This document shows positions 47,249 through 56,514 of a DNA stretch of 64,000 nucleotides, piece by piece; positions within the stretch are counted from its first letter, which is position 1; each line of letters opens with the position of its first letter. Both the position numbers and the translations under genes were made by a program. The notes below the pieces were generated by a model, which was not told where the DNA came from, searched no databases, and saw only the letters and a list, made by a program, of their open reading frames with translations. This DNA comes from Aquibium carbonis (lineage in GTDB: Bacteria > Pseudomonadota > Alphaproteobacteria > Rhizobiales > Rhizobiaceae), in NCBI RefSeq assembly GCF_003970795.1, contig NZ_RWKW01000020.1:49014-113013 (forward strand), in the 5' to 3' direction.

Positions 47249-48775
47249 TCAGCCCAGATCGTCGAGGAAGGCGGAGGCCGTCGCGCGCATCGCCGCAAGC
47301 TGGCCGGGCTCCATCCGGTCGAGCGTGGCGATCATCATGGCCATGCGGCGGTTCCCGGAAAAGCGCTGGCGATGGCGTGCGAGGAAATCCCAGTAGAGCG
47401 GGTTGAACGGGCAGGCGTCCGGCCCGACGCGCTGCTTCACGTCGTAGCGACAGCCGCCGCAATAGTCGGACATGCGGTCGATATAGGCGCCCGAGGCCGC
47501 GTAGGGTTTCGACGCCAGCAGGCCGCCATCGGCAAACAGGATCATGCCGACGACGTTGGGCATCTCCACCCATTCATAGGCGTCGTGATAGACGAGCAGG
47601 TACCACTCCTGCACCGCGCGCGGATCGAGCCCGGCGAGCAGGCAGAAATTCCCGATCACCATCAGCCGTTGGATGTGGTGGGCATAGGCGTTGGCCTTCG
47701 TCTCGCCAATCGCCTGCGCCAGGCAGTTCAGGTCCGTGTCGCCCGTCCAGAAGAAGGCCGGCAGCGGCCGGTCGGCGCCGAGCGCGTTCGAGGCGGCATA
47801 GTCCGGCATCTTCAGCCAGTAGATGCCGCGCACATATTCGCGCCAGCCGATGATCTGGCGGATGAAGCCCTCGACGGCGTTCAGCGGGGCGGCGCCGGAA
47901 TGGTAAGCGTCCTCGGCGCGGCGGCAGCATTCGGCCGGTAGCAAAAGGCCGCAATTGATCAGCGCCGACAGGTTGGAATGGAACAGCAGCGGCTCGCCCG
48001 TGCGCATGGCGTCCTGATAGTCGCCGTAGAGCGGCAGCGCGTTTTCGACGAACCAGTCGAGCGCCACCAGGGCATCCTCGCGCGTCACCGGATAGTCGAA
48101 GGGATCGAGATCGCCGAAATGATCGGCAAAGTCGCGGGCGACCGTGTCGAGCACGCGCCGCGTGGTCGCATCCGGCAGAAAGGACGGGCGCTCGGGCACG
48201 GCGAGCGTTTTCGGCAGCGGCTTGCGGTTCTCCTTGTCCAGGTTCCAGGCGCCGCCCTCGGGATCCTTGCCGCGCATGAGATAGCCCGTGCTGCGGCGCA
48301 TCTCGCGATAGAAGAACTCCATGCGCAGGTCCTTGCGGCCCTCCGCCCATCTGGCAAAAACCTCCGTCGAGCAGAGGAAGCGGCGATCCTCGCGGATCTC
48401 GACCGGGCAGCCGAACAGGTCGCTCCAGTCGCACATGGCCTGCAGCACGCGCCACTCGCCGGGCTCGGTGACGACGATCCGGTCCGGCCGGTGCCGCTCG
48501 ACCGCTTGCTGCAGCGCCTCCGTCAGGCTCGCCGGCCCGCCCGCCTGGCCGAAGGCCGCGTAGTCGACCGTGATCCCCTCCCCGCGCAGATCGTCCGCGA
48601 AGTGGCGCATGGCGGCAAACAGGAAGGCGATCTTCTTCTTGTGATGGGGCACATAGGTCGCCTCCTCGCCCACCTCCGCCATCACCACGACGTCCCCGTG
48701 CGGATCGAGCCCGTCGAGGCTGGAAACCGATCGGGACAGCTGGTCGCCGAGGAGGAAGCGGAGCGTGCCGGGCAT
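47249..48775 (-). CDS. FeS-type cryptochrome/(6-4) photolyase-related protein
   Basis: 508 residues. It starts RFLLGDQLSRSVSSLDGLDP with a Rossmann-like antenna domain, and the FAD domain shows GWREYVRGIYWLKMPDY, AYAHHIQRLMVIGNFCLLAGLDP and YEWVEMPNVVGMILFADGG. These are signatures of the deoxyribodipyrimidine photolyase-related (FeS-BCP) group, which binds a 4Fe-4S cluster and repairs (6-4) photoproducts. Candidate cluster cysteines are in YCGGCRYDV, DACPFNP and one further upstream. It is alone on the minus strand, facing the RidA gene. Confidence 0.92.
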   Translation of the reverse strand: MPGTLRFLLGDQLSRSVSSLDGLDPHGDVVVMAEVGEEATYVPHHKKKIAFLFAAMRHFADDLRGEGITVDYAAFGQAGGPASLTEALQQAVERHRPDRIVVTEPGEWRVLQAMCDWSDLFGCPVEIREDRRFLCSTEVFARWAEGRKDLRMEFFYREMRRSTGYLMRGKDPEGGAWNLDKENRKPLPKTLAVPERPSFLPDATTRRVLDTVARDFADHFGDLDPFDYPVTREDALVALDWFVENALPLYGDYQDAMRTGEPLLFHSNLSALINCGLLLPAECCRRAEDAYHSGAAPLNAVEGFIRQIIGWREYVRGIYWLKMPDYAASNALGADRPLPAFFWTGDTDLNCLAQAIGETKANAYAHHIQRLMVIGNFCLLAGLDPRAVQEWYLLVYHDAYEWVEMPNVVGMILFADGGLLASKPYAASGAYIDRMSDYCGGCRYDVKQRVGPDACPFNPLYWDFLARHRQRFSGNRRMAMMIATLDRMEPGQLAAMRATASAFLDDLG

Positions 48776-48835
48776 GAGCGGTTGATATGGAAGCGCGGGG
48801 CGAAAGGTCGAGCGACGGGAAGGCGGAAATACGGG

Positions 48836-48905
48836 GACAGTTTACCTGTTTCCACCATGACGCAGTCTTGCCGGACCCGGCGAACACGGAAACAGGTAAA
48901 CTGTC
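48836..48905. repeat. REP-like 18-bp perfect inverted repeat
   Basis: GACAGTTTACCTGTTTCC (48836-48853) and its exact complement (48888-48905) enclose 34 bases. The outer sequence GGGGACAGTTTACC resembles the GGGGACAG-type palindromes scattered in many genomes with REP-associated tyrosine transposases. No transposase is present in the window. Confidence 0.7.
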
Positions 48906-48932
48906 GCCGCATTTCCGAGCGAGGAGAACCGC

Positions 48933-49397
48933 ATGCACAGACCCATCGTTCCCGCATCCCTGAGGGGCGTCTACGATCAGTGGCACTTCGCGCCGGCGGT
49001 GGTGGCCAACGGCTTCGTCTTCTGCTCGGGCATCGTCGGCACCAGCCCGGGCGGCGAGACGCCGGGCGAAGACGGGCTGAAGGGGGCAGAGGCGACGCTC
49101 GCCGACGCGGACGCGCCGCTCGCCGCGCTGATGGCGGTGAAGGACCCGGAGGCCCAGTTCGCCACCGCCTTCGAGGCGCTGAAGGCGATCCTGGCGGAAG
49201 CGGGCTGCGATCTCTCCGACGTGGTCGAAATCACCACCTACCACGTCGACATCGCCCGCCACATGGCGACGTTCATGACCGTCCGCGACCGCTATCTGAG
49301 CGAGCCCTGGCCAGCCTGGACGGCGATCGGGGTGAGCGAGCTGATCGTGCCGGGCGGGCTGATGGAGATCCGGGCGGTGGCGGTGGCGCGGGGGTGA
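48933..49397 (+). CDS. RidA (YjgF/YER057c) family protein
   Basis: 154 residues. The trimeric RidA fold is visible from VVANGFVFCSGIVGTSPGG, ALKAILAEAGCDLSDVVEITTYHVDI and PAWTAIGVSELIVPGGLMEIRAVAVA. The Arg that binds keto/imine groups in true RidA enamine deaminases is not in its usual place (the end reads MEIRAV, and the upstream PxRT motif is PAWTA), so this may be a divergent member with another substrate. GAGGAG lies upstream of the ATG. Confidence 0.85.
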   Translation: MHRPIVPASLRGVYDQWHFAPAVVANGFVFCSGIVGTSPGGETPGEDGLKGAEATLADADAPLAALMAVKDPEAQFATAFEALKAILAEAGCDLSDVVEITTYHVDIARHMATFMTVRDRYLSEPWPAWTAIGVSELIVPGGLMEIRAVAVARG

Positions 49398-49401
49398 GCG
49401 A

Positions 49402-49689
49402 TCACTTCCCCTGCAAATACTTGTGAATGATGGAGTTGATCAGCGTCTGGTAGGGCATGCCCTCTTCCGCGGCGCGCGTCTTCAGTCGCGCCAGATCGCG
49501 CTCCGGGACCGCGATCGAGATGCGCCGACGCTTGCCGTCGATCACAGAGCGGGCGGCCGACTTCCAGAACTCCCGACGCTCGTCGGTGAGTCCGACGGAA
49601 ACCCACTCGCCGCGCTCGGTGCTCTCGACGAGGTCTTTTTCCTCGTCGACGGAAATGTCGGCGGGATGGATGTCGGCGGGATGGGTCAT
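49402..49689 (-). CDS. CopG/BrnA-type ribbon-helix-helix antitoxin, without adjacent toxin
   Basis: 95 residues. The C-terminal half, RRISIAVPERDLARLKTRAAEEGMPYQTLINSIIHKYL, is a ribbon-helix-helix DNA-binding domain, and the N-terminal acidic part (EEKDLVESTERGEWVSVG) is the toxin-binding type seen in BrnA-like antitoxins. A BrnT-like toxin would normally lie just upstream, but only 37 bases separate it from the parC stop and no toxin frame is present on either side. It may be an orphan or act as a free regulator. Confidence 0.78.
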   Translation of the reverse strand: MTHPADIHPADISVDEEKDLVESTERGEWVSVGLTDERREFWKSAARSVIDGKRRRISIAVPERDLARLKTRAAEEGMPYQTLINSIIHKYLQGK

Positions 49690-49726
49690 TGGACGAGTTC
49701 CGATCAGGTTTCCAATCCTCGTACTT

Positions 49727-52015
49727 CTACGAGAACTTCCCCGTCCGTGGAAATCCCTTCGGCACCATGCGCCCCGCCGACGCGCGGTCGCCGGTCCATT
49801 CGACGAGGTCGTCCTTGGATTTCACGAAGGCGCGGCCGGCGGAGTCGGTCCAGGTGAGGCCGGCATCGAGCGAAAAGGTCTTGATGTCGCAGACGCCGCC
49901 GTCCTTGTAGCGCTGCAGGCGCACGCCCTTGCCGCGCGTCATCTCCGGGATCTGCGCCAGCGGGAAGACCAGCATCTTGCGGTTCTCGCCGACGATGGCG
50001 ACATGGTCGCCGGACACGGGCAGGCATTTCGACATCTCGTCGGGCGCCTTGACGTTCATCACCTGCTTGCCCTTGCGGGTGTTGGCCGCCACCTCGGCCT
50101 CGGGCACCACGAAGCCGTAGCCCTCGTGCGAGGCGACCAGCAGCTTGCGCTCCGGGTCGTGGACGAAGGCGGTGACGATGTCCTGGTCGTTTTCCATGTC
50201 GACGATGATGCGGATCGGCTCGCCATGGCCGCGCCCGCCGGGCAGCTTGTCGGCGCCGATGGTGTAGAACTTGCCGCCGGTGGTGAGCACCAGGATCTTG
50301 TCGGTGGTCTGCGCGTGGAAGGCGAGCTTGAGCTTGTCGCCCTCCTTGAAGGCGAGGCTGTCGAACTCGGCCAGATGCCCCTTCAGGGCGCGCAGCCAGC
50401 CCTTTTCGGAGACGACGACGGTGATCGGTTCCTTCTCGATCATCGCCTGCTGGATGTGCGTCTCGTCATGCTCGGGCGCGTCGGCGAACTGGGTGCGGCG
50501 ACGGCCGAGCTCGGTGCGCGAGCCGAAGCGGTCGCGCAGCCGCTCGACCTCCCAGCGGATGGTCTTCCACTGCTTGGCGTCGGAGGCGAGCAGCGCCTCG
50601 ATCTGCGCCTTCTCGATCGTCAGCTTGTCGAACTCGGTCTTGATCTCGAATTCCTCGAGCTTGCGCAGGGCGCGCAGCCGCAGGTTCAGGATCGCCTCGG
50701 CCTGCACGTCGGTGAGGTTCCAGCGGGCCATCATCACCGGCTTCGGCTCATCCTCCTCGCGGATGATGCGGATCACCTCGTCGATGTTGAGATAGGCGAT
50801 CAGGTAGCCGCCGAGGATCTCCAGCCGCCGCTCGATCTCGGCCAGCCGGTGCCTCGACCGGCGGACGAGCACCTCCTTGCGGTGGTCGAGCCATTGCTGG
50901 AGCGCTTCCTTGAGCGACAGCACGTTGGGCACCCGACCGCGCGACAGGACGTTCATGTTGAGAGGGAAGCGGTTTTCGAGCTCGGACAGCTTGAACAGCG
51001 ATTCCATCAGGATCGCCGGGTCCACCGTGCGGCTCTTCGGCACCAGCACGACGCGGACGTCCTCGGCGCTCTCGTCGCGCACGTCGTCGAGCAGCGGCAG
51101 CTTTCGCGCCAGAAGAAGCTCGGCGATCTTCTCGATCAGCTTGGCCTTCTGCACGCCGTAGGGAATTTCGGTGACGACGATGGTCCAGGTGCCGCGGCCC
51201 TGGTCCTCCACCGCCCATTTCGCCCTGACGCGGAAGGAGCCGCGCCCCGTCTTGTAGGCCTCCACGATCGCCGGCCAGCGGTCGACGATGATGCCGCCGG
51301 TCGGGAAGTCCGGCCCGCGCACCATGTTCTCGTCGGCATCCTCGGGATGCGGATCCTTGGTCAGCAGATCCTCGACGGCGGCGTCGGGGTGGTCGATCAG
51401 ATGCAGGCAGGCCTTGGCGAGTTCGGCCACGTTGTGCGACGGGATCGAGGTGGCCATGCCGACGGCAATGCCGGTCGAGCCGTTGGCGAGCAGGTTCGGG
51501 AACGCGCCCGGCAGGACCGTCGGTTCTTCGTTCTCCTCGTTGTAGGTGGCGCGAAAGTCGACCGCGTCCTCGGTGATCCCGGACAGCAGCTCGGTCGCCG
51601 CCTCCGTCATGCGCGCCTCGGTGTAGCGCATGGCGGCCGCGTTGTCGCCGTCGATGTTGCCGAAATTGCCCTGCCCGTCGACGAGCGGGTAGCGCACCGA
51701 AAACGGCTGCGCGAGACGCACCAGTGCGTCGTAGATCGACTGGTCGCCATGCGGGTGGAACTTGCCCATCACCTCGCCGACGATCGAGGCGCATTTGGCG
51801 AATCGCTGGTCGGGATTGAGGCGGAGCAGGCGCATGGCGTGGACGATGCGGCGGTGGACCGGCTTCATGCCGTCGCGCACGTCGGGCAGCGCGCGGTGCA
51901 TGATGGTCGACAGCGCATAGGCCAGATAGCGCTCTTCCAGCGCCTTCTTCAGGTCGACGGGCTCGATGCCTGAACTGTCATCGCCGGAGTTCGGCGGCGT
52001 TTGCGATTTCGACAT
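49727..52015 (-). CDS. parC: DNA topoisomerase IV subunit A
   Basis: 762 residues. ParC cleaves and rejoins DNA for chromosome decatenation with ParE. The breakage-reunion domain contains [38 protein letters not shown] and the catalytic Tyr in [11 protein letters not shown], followed by the coiled-coil gate and a beta-pinwheel C-terminus ([28 protein letters not shown] blades). In the quinolone-determining region the residues after HPHGD are Gln-Ser, and the Glu position is Asp, the usual alphaproteobacterial form. parE is not in the window. Confidence 0.96.
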   Translation of the reverse strand: MSKSQTPPNSGDDSSGIEPVDLKKALEERYLAYALSTIMHRALPDVRDGMKPVHRRIVHAMRLLRLNPDQRFAKCASIVGEVMGKFHPHGDQSIYDALVRLAQPFSVRYPLVDGQGNFGNIDGDNAAAMRYTEARMTEAATELLSGITEDAVDFRATYNEENEEPTVLPGAFPNLLANGSTGIAVGMATSIPSHNVAELAKACLHLIDHPDAAVEDLLTKDPHPEDADENMVRGPDFPTGGIIVDRWPAIVEAYKTGRGSFRVRAKWAVEDQGRGTWTIVVTEIPYGVQKAKLIEKIAELLLARKLPLLDDVRDESAEDVRVVLVPKSRTVDPAILMESLFKLSELENRFPLNMNVLSRGRVPNVLSLKEALQQWLDHRKEVLVRRSRHRLAEIERRLEILGGYLIAYLNIDEVIRIIREEDEPKPVMMARWNLTDVQAEAILNLRLRALRKLEEFEIKTEFDKLTIEKAQIEALLASDAKQWKTIRWEVERLRDRFGSRTELGRRRTQFADAPEHDETHIQQAMIEKEPITVVVSEKGWLRALKGHLAEFDSLAFKEGDKLKLAFHAQTTDKILVLTTGGKFYTIGADKLPGGRGHGEPIRIIVDMENDQDIVTAFVHDPERKLLVASHEGYGFVVPEAEVAANTRKGKQVMNVKAPDEMSKCLPVSGDHVAIVGENRKMLVFPLAQIPEMTRGKGVRLQRYKDGGVCDIKTFSLDAGLTWTDSAGRAFVKSKDDLVEWTGDRASAGRMVPKGFPRTGKFS

Positions 52016-52271
52016 ATGCGGCAGTTAGCGAATCAGGCGATTCGGAGCAAGCGATCCGGCGGCGATCGTCAAGCCTTTCCGACACGTTTCGACACCGCGC
52101 TGGCCCCGGTGCGGCCTGCCGGTTCGGAACGCTTTCGCGGAAGGGGTCGTTACGCCTTCGAAAGTGGCGAAGTTTACAGATGGTGCGCGATATGCCGATC
52201 TAGACATCATCCTGACGATATCGGCGTCGACCAATCAGACTGCGCCAAGGCGCGACCAACTCAGGGAACAG

Positions 52272-53459
52272 ATGATGACGTATCTCAAGTCGAAACTCAG
52301 GAGCCTCGCCATTGGCGGCCTCGTGCTCGCCGCCCTCCCGCAGATGGCCCATGCGCAGAGCGCGGCCGAGGTGGGCGAGCGGATCAAGGCGATCTTCGCT
52401 CATCAGGGCATCCAGCTTTCCTGGACCGGGGTTACCGAACAGGGCGACGGCCTCGTCCTGCAGGGCGTCAGCGCCGCGATGGAGGGTCTCGACGGCGCAG
52501 CGCCGATCGGCGACGTCGCCCTGTCCGACATCAGCCGTGACGGCGACACGATCGTCGTCGGCAGTGTGACGATGCCCGGCTACAACCGCACGCAGGACGA
52601 CATGACGCTGTCGATCAGCGGCGTGTCGATGACCGGACTGCAATTGCCCGAGACCGGATCGGCCGACGCGATGAACACGGTGATGTTCTATGACAGCGCC
52701 GACATCGGGGAGCTGACCTTCTATGGCGGCGGACAGGAGATCGTCGCGATCCGCCAGCTGCACGCCGAGATGGAAGCCGCCGACGATGGCAGCTACACGT
52801 TCGGCGGCGCGGTCGAGGAGTTTTCCATCAACCTCGCCATGGTCGACGACCCGCAGTCGAAGGCGGTCATCAACGCGCTCGGCTACCAGACGCTCAAGGG
52901 CTACGTGGAGATGACCGGCACCTGGGATCCGCAGGACGGCCGCCTCATCCTGGACCAGTACGACACGTCGATCACCGACGCCGGCACGATCGGCATGACG
53001 CTCGACATCAGCGGCTACACGCCCCAGTTCATCCAGGCGCTGCGCGACATCCAGACCAGGATGGCGGCGACCGAGGGCCAGGACCAGTCGGCGCAGAGCA
53101 TGGCGATGCTCGGCCTCATGCAGCAGATCAACCTGCATGGCGCCACCGTGCGCTTCGACGACGACAAGCTGACCGACAAGGTGCTGTCCTTCGTCGCCGC
53201 GCAGCAGGGCGCGCAGCCCTCGGACATCAAGAACCAGGCCAAGGCGGTGCTGCCGTTCGCCCTGGCGCAGGTGGGCAATCCGGAGCTGACGGCGGCGGTG
53301 AGCGCCGCGGTGAACACGTTTCTCGACAATCCCGAGAGCCTGGAAATCCGCATCGCGCCGGCGAACCCGATCCCGTTCGCGCTGCTCGCGGCCGGCGCCA
53401 TGACGGCGCCGCAGTCGCTGCCGCAGCAGCTCGGCTTCGGCATCGCGGCGAACGAGTGA
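52272..53459 (+). CDS. Secreted protein of unknown function
   Basis: 395 residues from ATG 52272 (52275 also possible; AGGGAA upstream). A signal peptide is clear (KLRSLAIGGLVLAALPQMAHAQ). The mature part is rich in short beta-strands with few Cys; LSDISRDGDTIVVGSVTMPGYN and TLKGYVEMTGTWDPQDGRLILDQYD suggest a repetitive beta structure. Similar periplasmic proteins occur in rhizobia without assigned function. It diverges from parC across 256 bases that should hold both promoters. Confidence 0.75.
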   Translation: MMTYLKSKLRSLAIGGLVLAALPQMAHAQSAAEVGERIKAIFAHQGIQLSWTGVTEQGDGLVLQGVSAAMEGLDGAAPIGDVALSDISRDGDTIVVGSVTMPGYNRTQDDMTLSISGVSMTGLQLPETGSADAMNTVMFYDSADIGELTFYGGGQEIVAIRQLHAEMEAADDGSYTFGGAVEEFSINLAMVDDPQSKAVINALGYQTLKGYVEMTGTWDPQDGRLILDQYDTSITDAGTIGMTLDISGYTPQFIQALRDIQTRMAATEGQDQSAQSMAMLGLMQQINLHGATVRFDDDKLTDKVLSFVAAQQGAQPSDIKNQAKAVLPFALAQVGNPELTAAVSAAVNTFLDNPESLEIRIAPANPIPFALLAAGAMTAPQSLPQQLGFGIAANE

Positions 53460-53481
53460 GGGCGTGAGTGGGTGGTGAGTG

Positions 53482-53609
53482 GGCGAATGGCGAATGGCGA
53501 ATGGCGAATGGATTGTTAGAGGATTCGCACGGAAGCAATCCTCTATCCGCCCCCAGCTACTCGCTACTCGCTAATCACTACTCGCCATTTGCTATTCGCC
53601 ATTCGCCAA
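53482..53609. repeat. Two opposed heptamer arrays
   Basis: Four exact GGCGAAT units (53482-53509) and, after a 50-base spacer, seven imperfect units of the complementary family TCGCYAN (53561-53609: TCGCTAC, TCGCTAA, TCACTAC, TCGCCAT, TTGCTAT, TCGCCAT, TCGCCAA). The two arrays can pair into a long imperfect hairpin between the convergent genes. The second array overlaps the 3' end of pcp. Confidence 0.85.
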
Positions 53610-54217
53610 GCCTCCACGCACTCCCCCACCACCGCCAGCGCGCCGGCCAGCAGGCCGGCGTCGCTGAGCCGGAAGGCCGCGCCCTCCCCCGTCAGCGGCA
53701 CGTGGACGAAGCCGCTCATGCCGGGGGCAAAGCCTTCGCAGGCGTGGGCGCGCGACAGAACGAACACCATGTTGCAGAGATAGCCGCCGGCATCGTCCGA
53801 CCATTCGACCGGCAGGCCCATGGCGGCAAGCCGGGCGTGGATCGCCTCGAGCGGCAGTCTAGACGCAAACGTCTCCGCGCCGTCGCAGACCGTGCCGGCC
53901 TCCCGCAGCACGCCTGCATTGTCGGGCCGGTCGGCGAGGAAACGGTTGCGGGCGAGGCGCTCCAGCCGGAAGCCGGCGCATTCGTTGGCGAGACCGAAAT
54001 GGATGGCGATGTCGGGCGCGAAATCGCGGCCGATCGCCGAGAGACGCGGGCCGACCGCGTCGAAGTCGACCGGCAGGATCTCGGCGCGGAAGGCCGCCAC
54101 GCCGTCGAAAGCCGGCGGCTCGGCCCGCAGCGCCGCCACCAGTGTCTCGGTCGGGTTGACCGGCGCGCCGGGAAACGGCTCGAAGCCGGTGACCAGGACG
54201 CGCGCGCCGGTCGCCAT
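53564..54217 (-). CDS. pcp: Pyrrolidone-carboxylate peptidase (pyroglutamyl peptidase I)
   Basis: 217 residues. It removes N-terminal pyroglutamate. Cys-protease triad: Glu in GLANECAGFRLER, Cys in GGYLCNMVF and His in GFVHVPLTGE. The opening RVLVTGFEPFPGAPVNPTE is typical. The family normally ends close to GECVEAWR; here the final codons (WRMANSKWRVVISE, 53564-53609) are encoded by the heptamer repeat array, so the gene appears to have acquired its stop inside the repeat. It starts 4 bases after aspS ends, suggesting an operon. Confidence 0.92.
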   Translation of the reverse strand: MATGARVLVTGFEPFPGAPVNPTETLVAALRAEPPAFDGVAAFRAEILPVDFDAVGPRLSAIGRDFAPDIAIHFGLANECAGFRLERLARNRFLADRPDNAGVLREAGTVCDGAETFASRLPLEAIHARLAAMGLPVEWSDDAGGYLCNMVFVLSRAHACEGFAPGMSGFVHVPLTGEGAAFRLSDAGLLAGALAVVGECVEAWRMANSKWRVVISE

Positions 54218-54221
54218 CGGG

Positions 54222-56012
54222 CTATTCGTCCTTCTTCTGCGGGATGACGCGCACGCCGAGTTCGCGCAGCTGCGCCGGCAGGGCCTCGGAAGGCGCGCCC
54301 ATCAACAGGTCCTGCGCCTGCTGGTTCATCGGGAACAGCGTGATCTCGCGCAGGTTCTTCGCCCCCACCAGAAGCATGATGATGCGGTCGACGCCGGCCG
54401 CCATGCCGCCATGCGGCGGCGCGCCGTACTGGAAGGCGCGGTAGAGGCCGCCGAAGCGCTCCTCGACGTCGGCCTTCGACAGGCCGACCGTCTCGAAGGC
54501 CTTGACCATCAGTTCGGGCGACTGGTTGCGGATCGAGCCCGACGCGATCTCGAAGCCGTTGCAGACCAGGTCGTACTGGTAGGCCTTGATCGTCAGCGGA
54601 TCCTGGTTCTCCAGCGCCTCCATGCCGCCCTGCGGCATCGAGAACGGGTTGTGGGCGAAGTCGACCTTCTTCTCCTCCTCGTTCCACTCGAAGAAGGGGA
54701 AATCGACGATCCAGGCGAGTTCGTAGCGGTCGCGGTCGACGAGGTTCAGCTCCTCGCCGGCCCGCGTGCGCGCTTCGCCGGCGAACCTGTAGAACTTTTG
54801 CGGGTCGCCGGCGACGAAGAAGCAGGCGTCGCCATCGCCGAGACCCAGCTGCGTGCGCACCGCCTCGGTGCGTTCCGGGCCGATGTTCTTGGCCAGCGGG
54901 CCAGCACCCTCGATCGCCTCGCCCTCCTTGCGCCAGAAGATGTAGCCCAGCCCGGGCTGGCCCTGCTGCTGCGCCCAGGCGTTCATCCGGTCGCAGAAGG
55001 CGCGGCTACCGCCGGTCCTGGCCGGAATCGCCCACACCTCCGCCTTCGGGTCGTTGGCCAGGATGTTGGCGAAGACCTTGAAGCCGGAGCCGGCGAAATG
55101 CTCCGACACCGCCTGCATCTCGATCGGATTGCGCAGATCCGGCTTGTCGGAGCCGTATCTGCGCAGCGCCGTGTCGTAGGGAATGCGCTGGAAGGTCTGC
55201 GTCACCGGCTTGCCGTTGGCGAATTCCTCGAACACGCCGCGGATCACCGGCTCCATCGTCGTCCAGACGTCTTCCTGGGTGACGAAGCTCATCTCCAAGT
55301 CGAGCTGGTAGAACTCGCCCGGCAGCCGGTCGGCGCGCGGGTCCTCGTCGCGGAAGCACGGCGCGATCTGGAAGTAGCGATCGAAGCCCGCCACCATCAG
55401 GAGCTGCTTGTACTGCTGCGGCGCCTGCGGCAGGGCGAAGAACTTGCCCTGGTGGATGCGCGACGGCACGAGGAAGTCGCGCGCGCCCTCGGGCGAGGAG
55501 GCCGTCAGGATCGGCGTCGAGTACTCGGTGAAGCCGACGTCGGTCATGCGGCGGCGCATGTCGGCGATGATCTTCGTGCGCTGCACGATGTTCCTGTGCA
55601 GCGTGTCGCGGCGCAGGTCGAGGAAGCGGTACTTGAGGCGGATGTCCTCGGGATAGTCCGGCTCGCCGAACACCGGCAGCGGCAGTTCCTTGGCCGTCGA
55701 CAGGACCTCGATCTCGTCGGCATAGAGCTCGATCTCGCCCGTCGGCATGTTGGCGTTGACCGTCTCGGGCGTGCGCGCCTTGACCTTGCCGTCGACGCGG
55801 ATCACCCACTCGCCGCGCACCGTCTCGGCCACCTTGAAGGCCGGCGAATCCGGATCGGCGACGATCTGCGTCATGCCGTAATGGTCGCGCATGTCGATGA
55901 ACAGCAGCCCACCATGGTCGCGGACGCGGTGAACCCAGCCCGACAGGCGCGCGGTGGTGCCCTCGTCGGACTTGCGGAGTTGGGCGCAGGTGTGGCTGCG
56001 GTAGCGATGCAT
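54222..56012 (-). CDS. aspS: Aspartyl-tRNA synthetase
   Basis: 596 residues from ATG 56012; a longer reading to 56144 lacks homology upstream. Class IIb architecture: an N-terminal OB-fold ([25 protein letters not shown]), motif 2 ([27 protein letters not shown]), the bacterial GAD insertion (about 285-420) and motif 3 ([16 protein letters not shown]). Whether it also charges tRNA-Asn cannot be told from this sequence alone. No strong ribosome site precedes the start. Confidence 0.96.
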   Translation of the reverse strand: MHRYRSHTCAQLRKSDEGTTARLSGWVHRVRDHGGLLFIDMRDHYGMTQIVADPDSPAFKVAETVRGEWVIRVDGKVKARTPETVNANMPTGEIELYADEIEVLSTAKELPLPVFGEPDYPEDIRLKYRFLDLRRDTLHRNIVQRTKIIADMRRRMTDVGFTEYSTPILTASSPEGARDFLVPSRIHQGKFFALPQAPQQYKQLLMVAGFDRYFQIAPCFRDEDPRADRLPGEFYQLDLEMSFVTQEDVWTTMEPVIRGVFEEFANGKPVTQTFQRIPYDTALRRYGSDKPDLRNPIEMQAVSEHFAGSGFKVFANILANDPKAEVWAIPARTGGSRAFCDRMNAWAQQQGQPGLGYIFWRKEGEAIEGAGPLAKNIGPERTEAVRTQLGLGDGDACFFVAGDPQKFYRFAGEARTRAGEELNLVDRDRYELAWIVDFPFFEWNEEEKKVDFAHNPFSMPQGGMEALENQDPLTIKAYQYDLVCNGFEIASGSIRNQSPELMVKAFETVGLSKADVEERFGGLYRAFQYGAPPHGGMAAGVDRIIMLLVGAKNLREITLFPMNQQAQDLLMGAPSEALPAQLRELGVRVIPQKKDE

Positions 56013-56514
56013 GAGGATGTCCGGTCTTCTCGAGAAACGATGACGGGGCCGCAGACGGCGAACGCCCGGCCCTCCAAAATCCGCGCGAAAAGCGCATGCG
56101 CGGGGTGGTTTGTCAAGAATGGAGCGGCGGGCATGAAGGAGCATGCGCGGGTCCAGCGGGCAAGGATCATGGCGGAACGTCCGCGAACCATGGGTCCGAA
56201 AGGACTTGATAAACGCGTCACAAGACGCTGCGTCCGCTTGCTTCGCTCTTGCGGCCCTGCCCCACCCGGCACCGCGTCCCTCTCCTGTTCGTCATCCGGG
56301 GCGGAGCCGGAGCGCAGGGTTGTGTGCGTCAAGTTCTGCAAATTGGGGCGAGCCGGGAGGAAGCCGACCTGTCATCCTCATGCCGAGGCGCGAGCGGAGC
56401 GCGTCGCCCTCGTCCCGCATCCGTCGTTCCTTCAACCGAATAGGTCTCCTTGGCACAACCGGTGCTGACACGGGCAGTCCATCATTCGCCGTCCTTCTCG
56501 TGCAAGTGCCCGCA
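56013..56514. other. 502-base divergent intergenic region with two related GC-rich segments
   Basis: Between aspS and the MFS gene. Two similar stretches begin with GTCATCC (near 56291 and 56372) and contain GGAGCGCAGGG / CGGAGCGCGTCG; such pairs resemble rhizobial intergenic mosaic elements. No credible coding region or RNA gene was recognised; promoters for both flanking genes must lie here. Confidence 0.45.

Noticed and set aside
49690..49910. A toxin gene next to the CopG/BrnA antitoxin on the plus strand
   Set aside because: The short plus-strand frame lies opposite the parC 3' end, has no BrnT features and no ribosome site.
53482..53609. A CRISPR array
   Set aside because: Units are 7 bases, contiguous and without spacers; there are no cas genes nearby.
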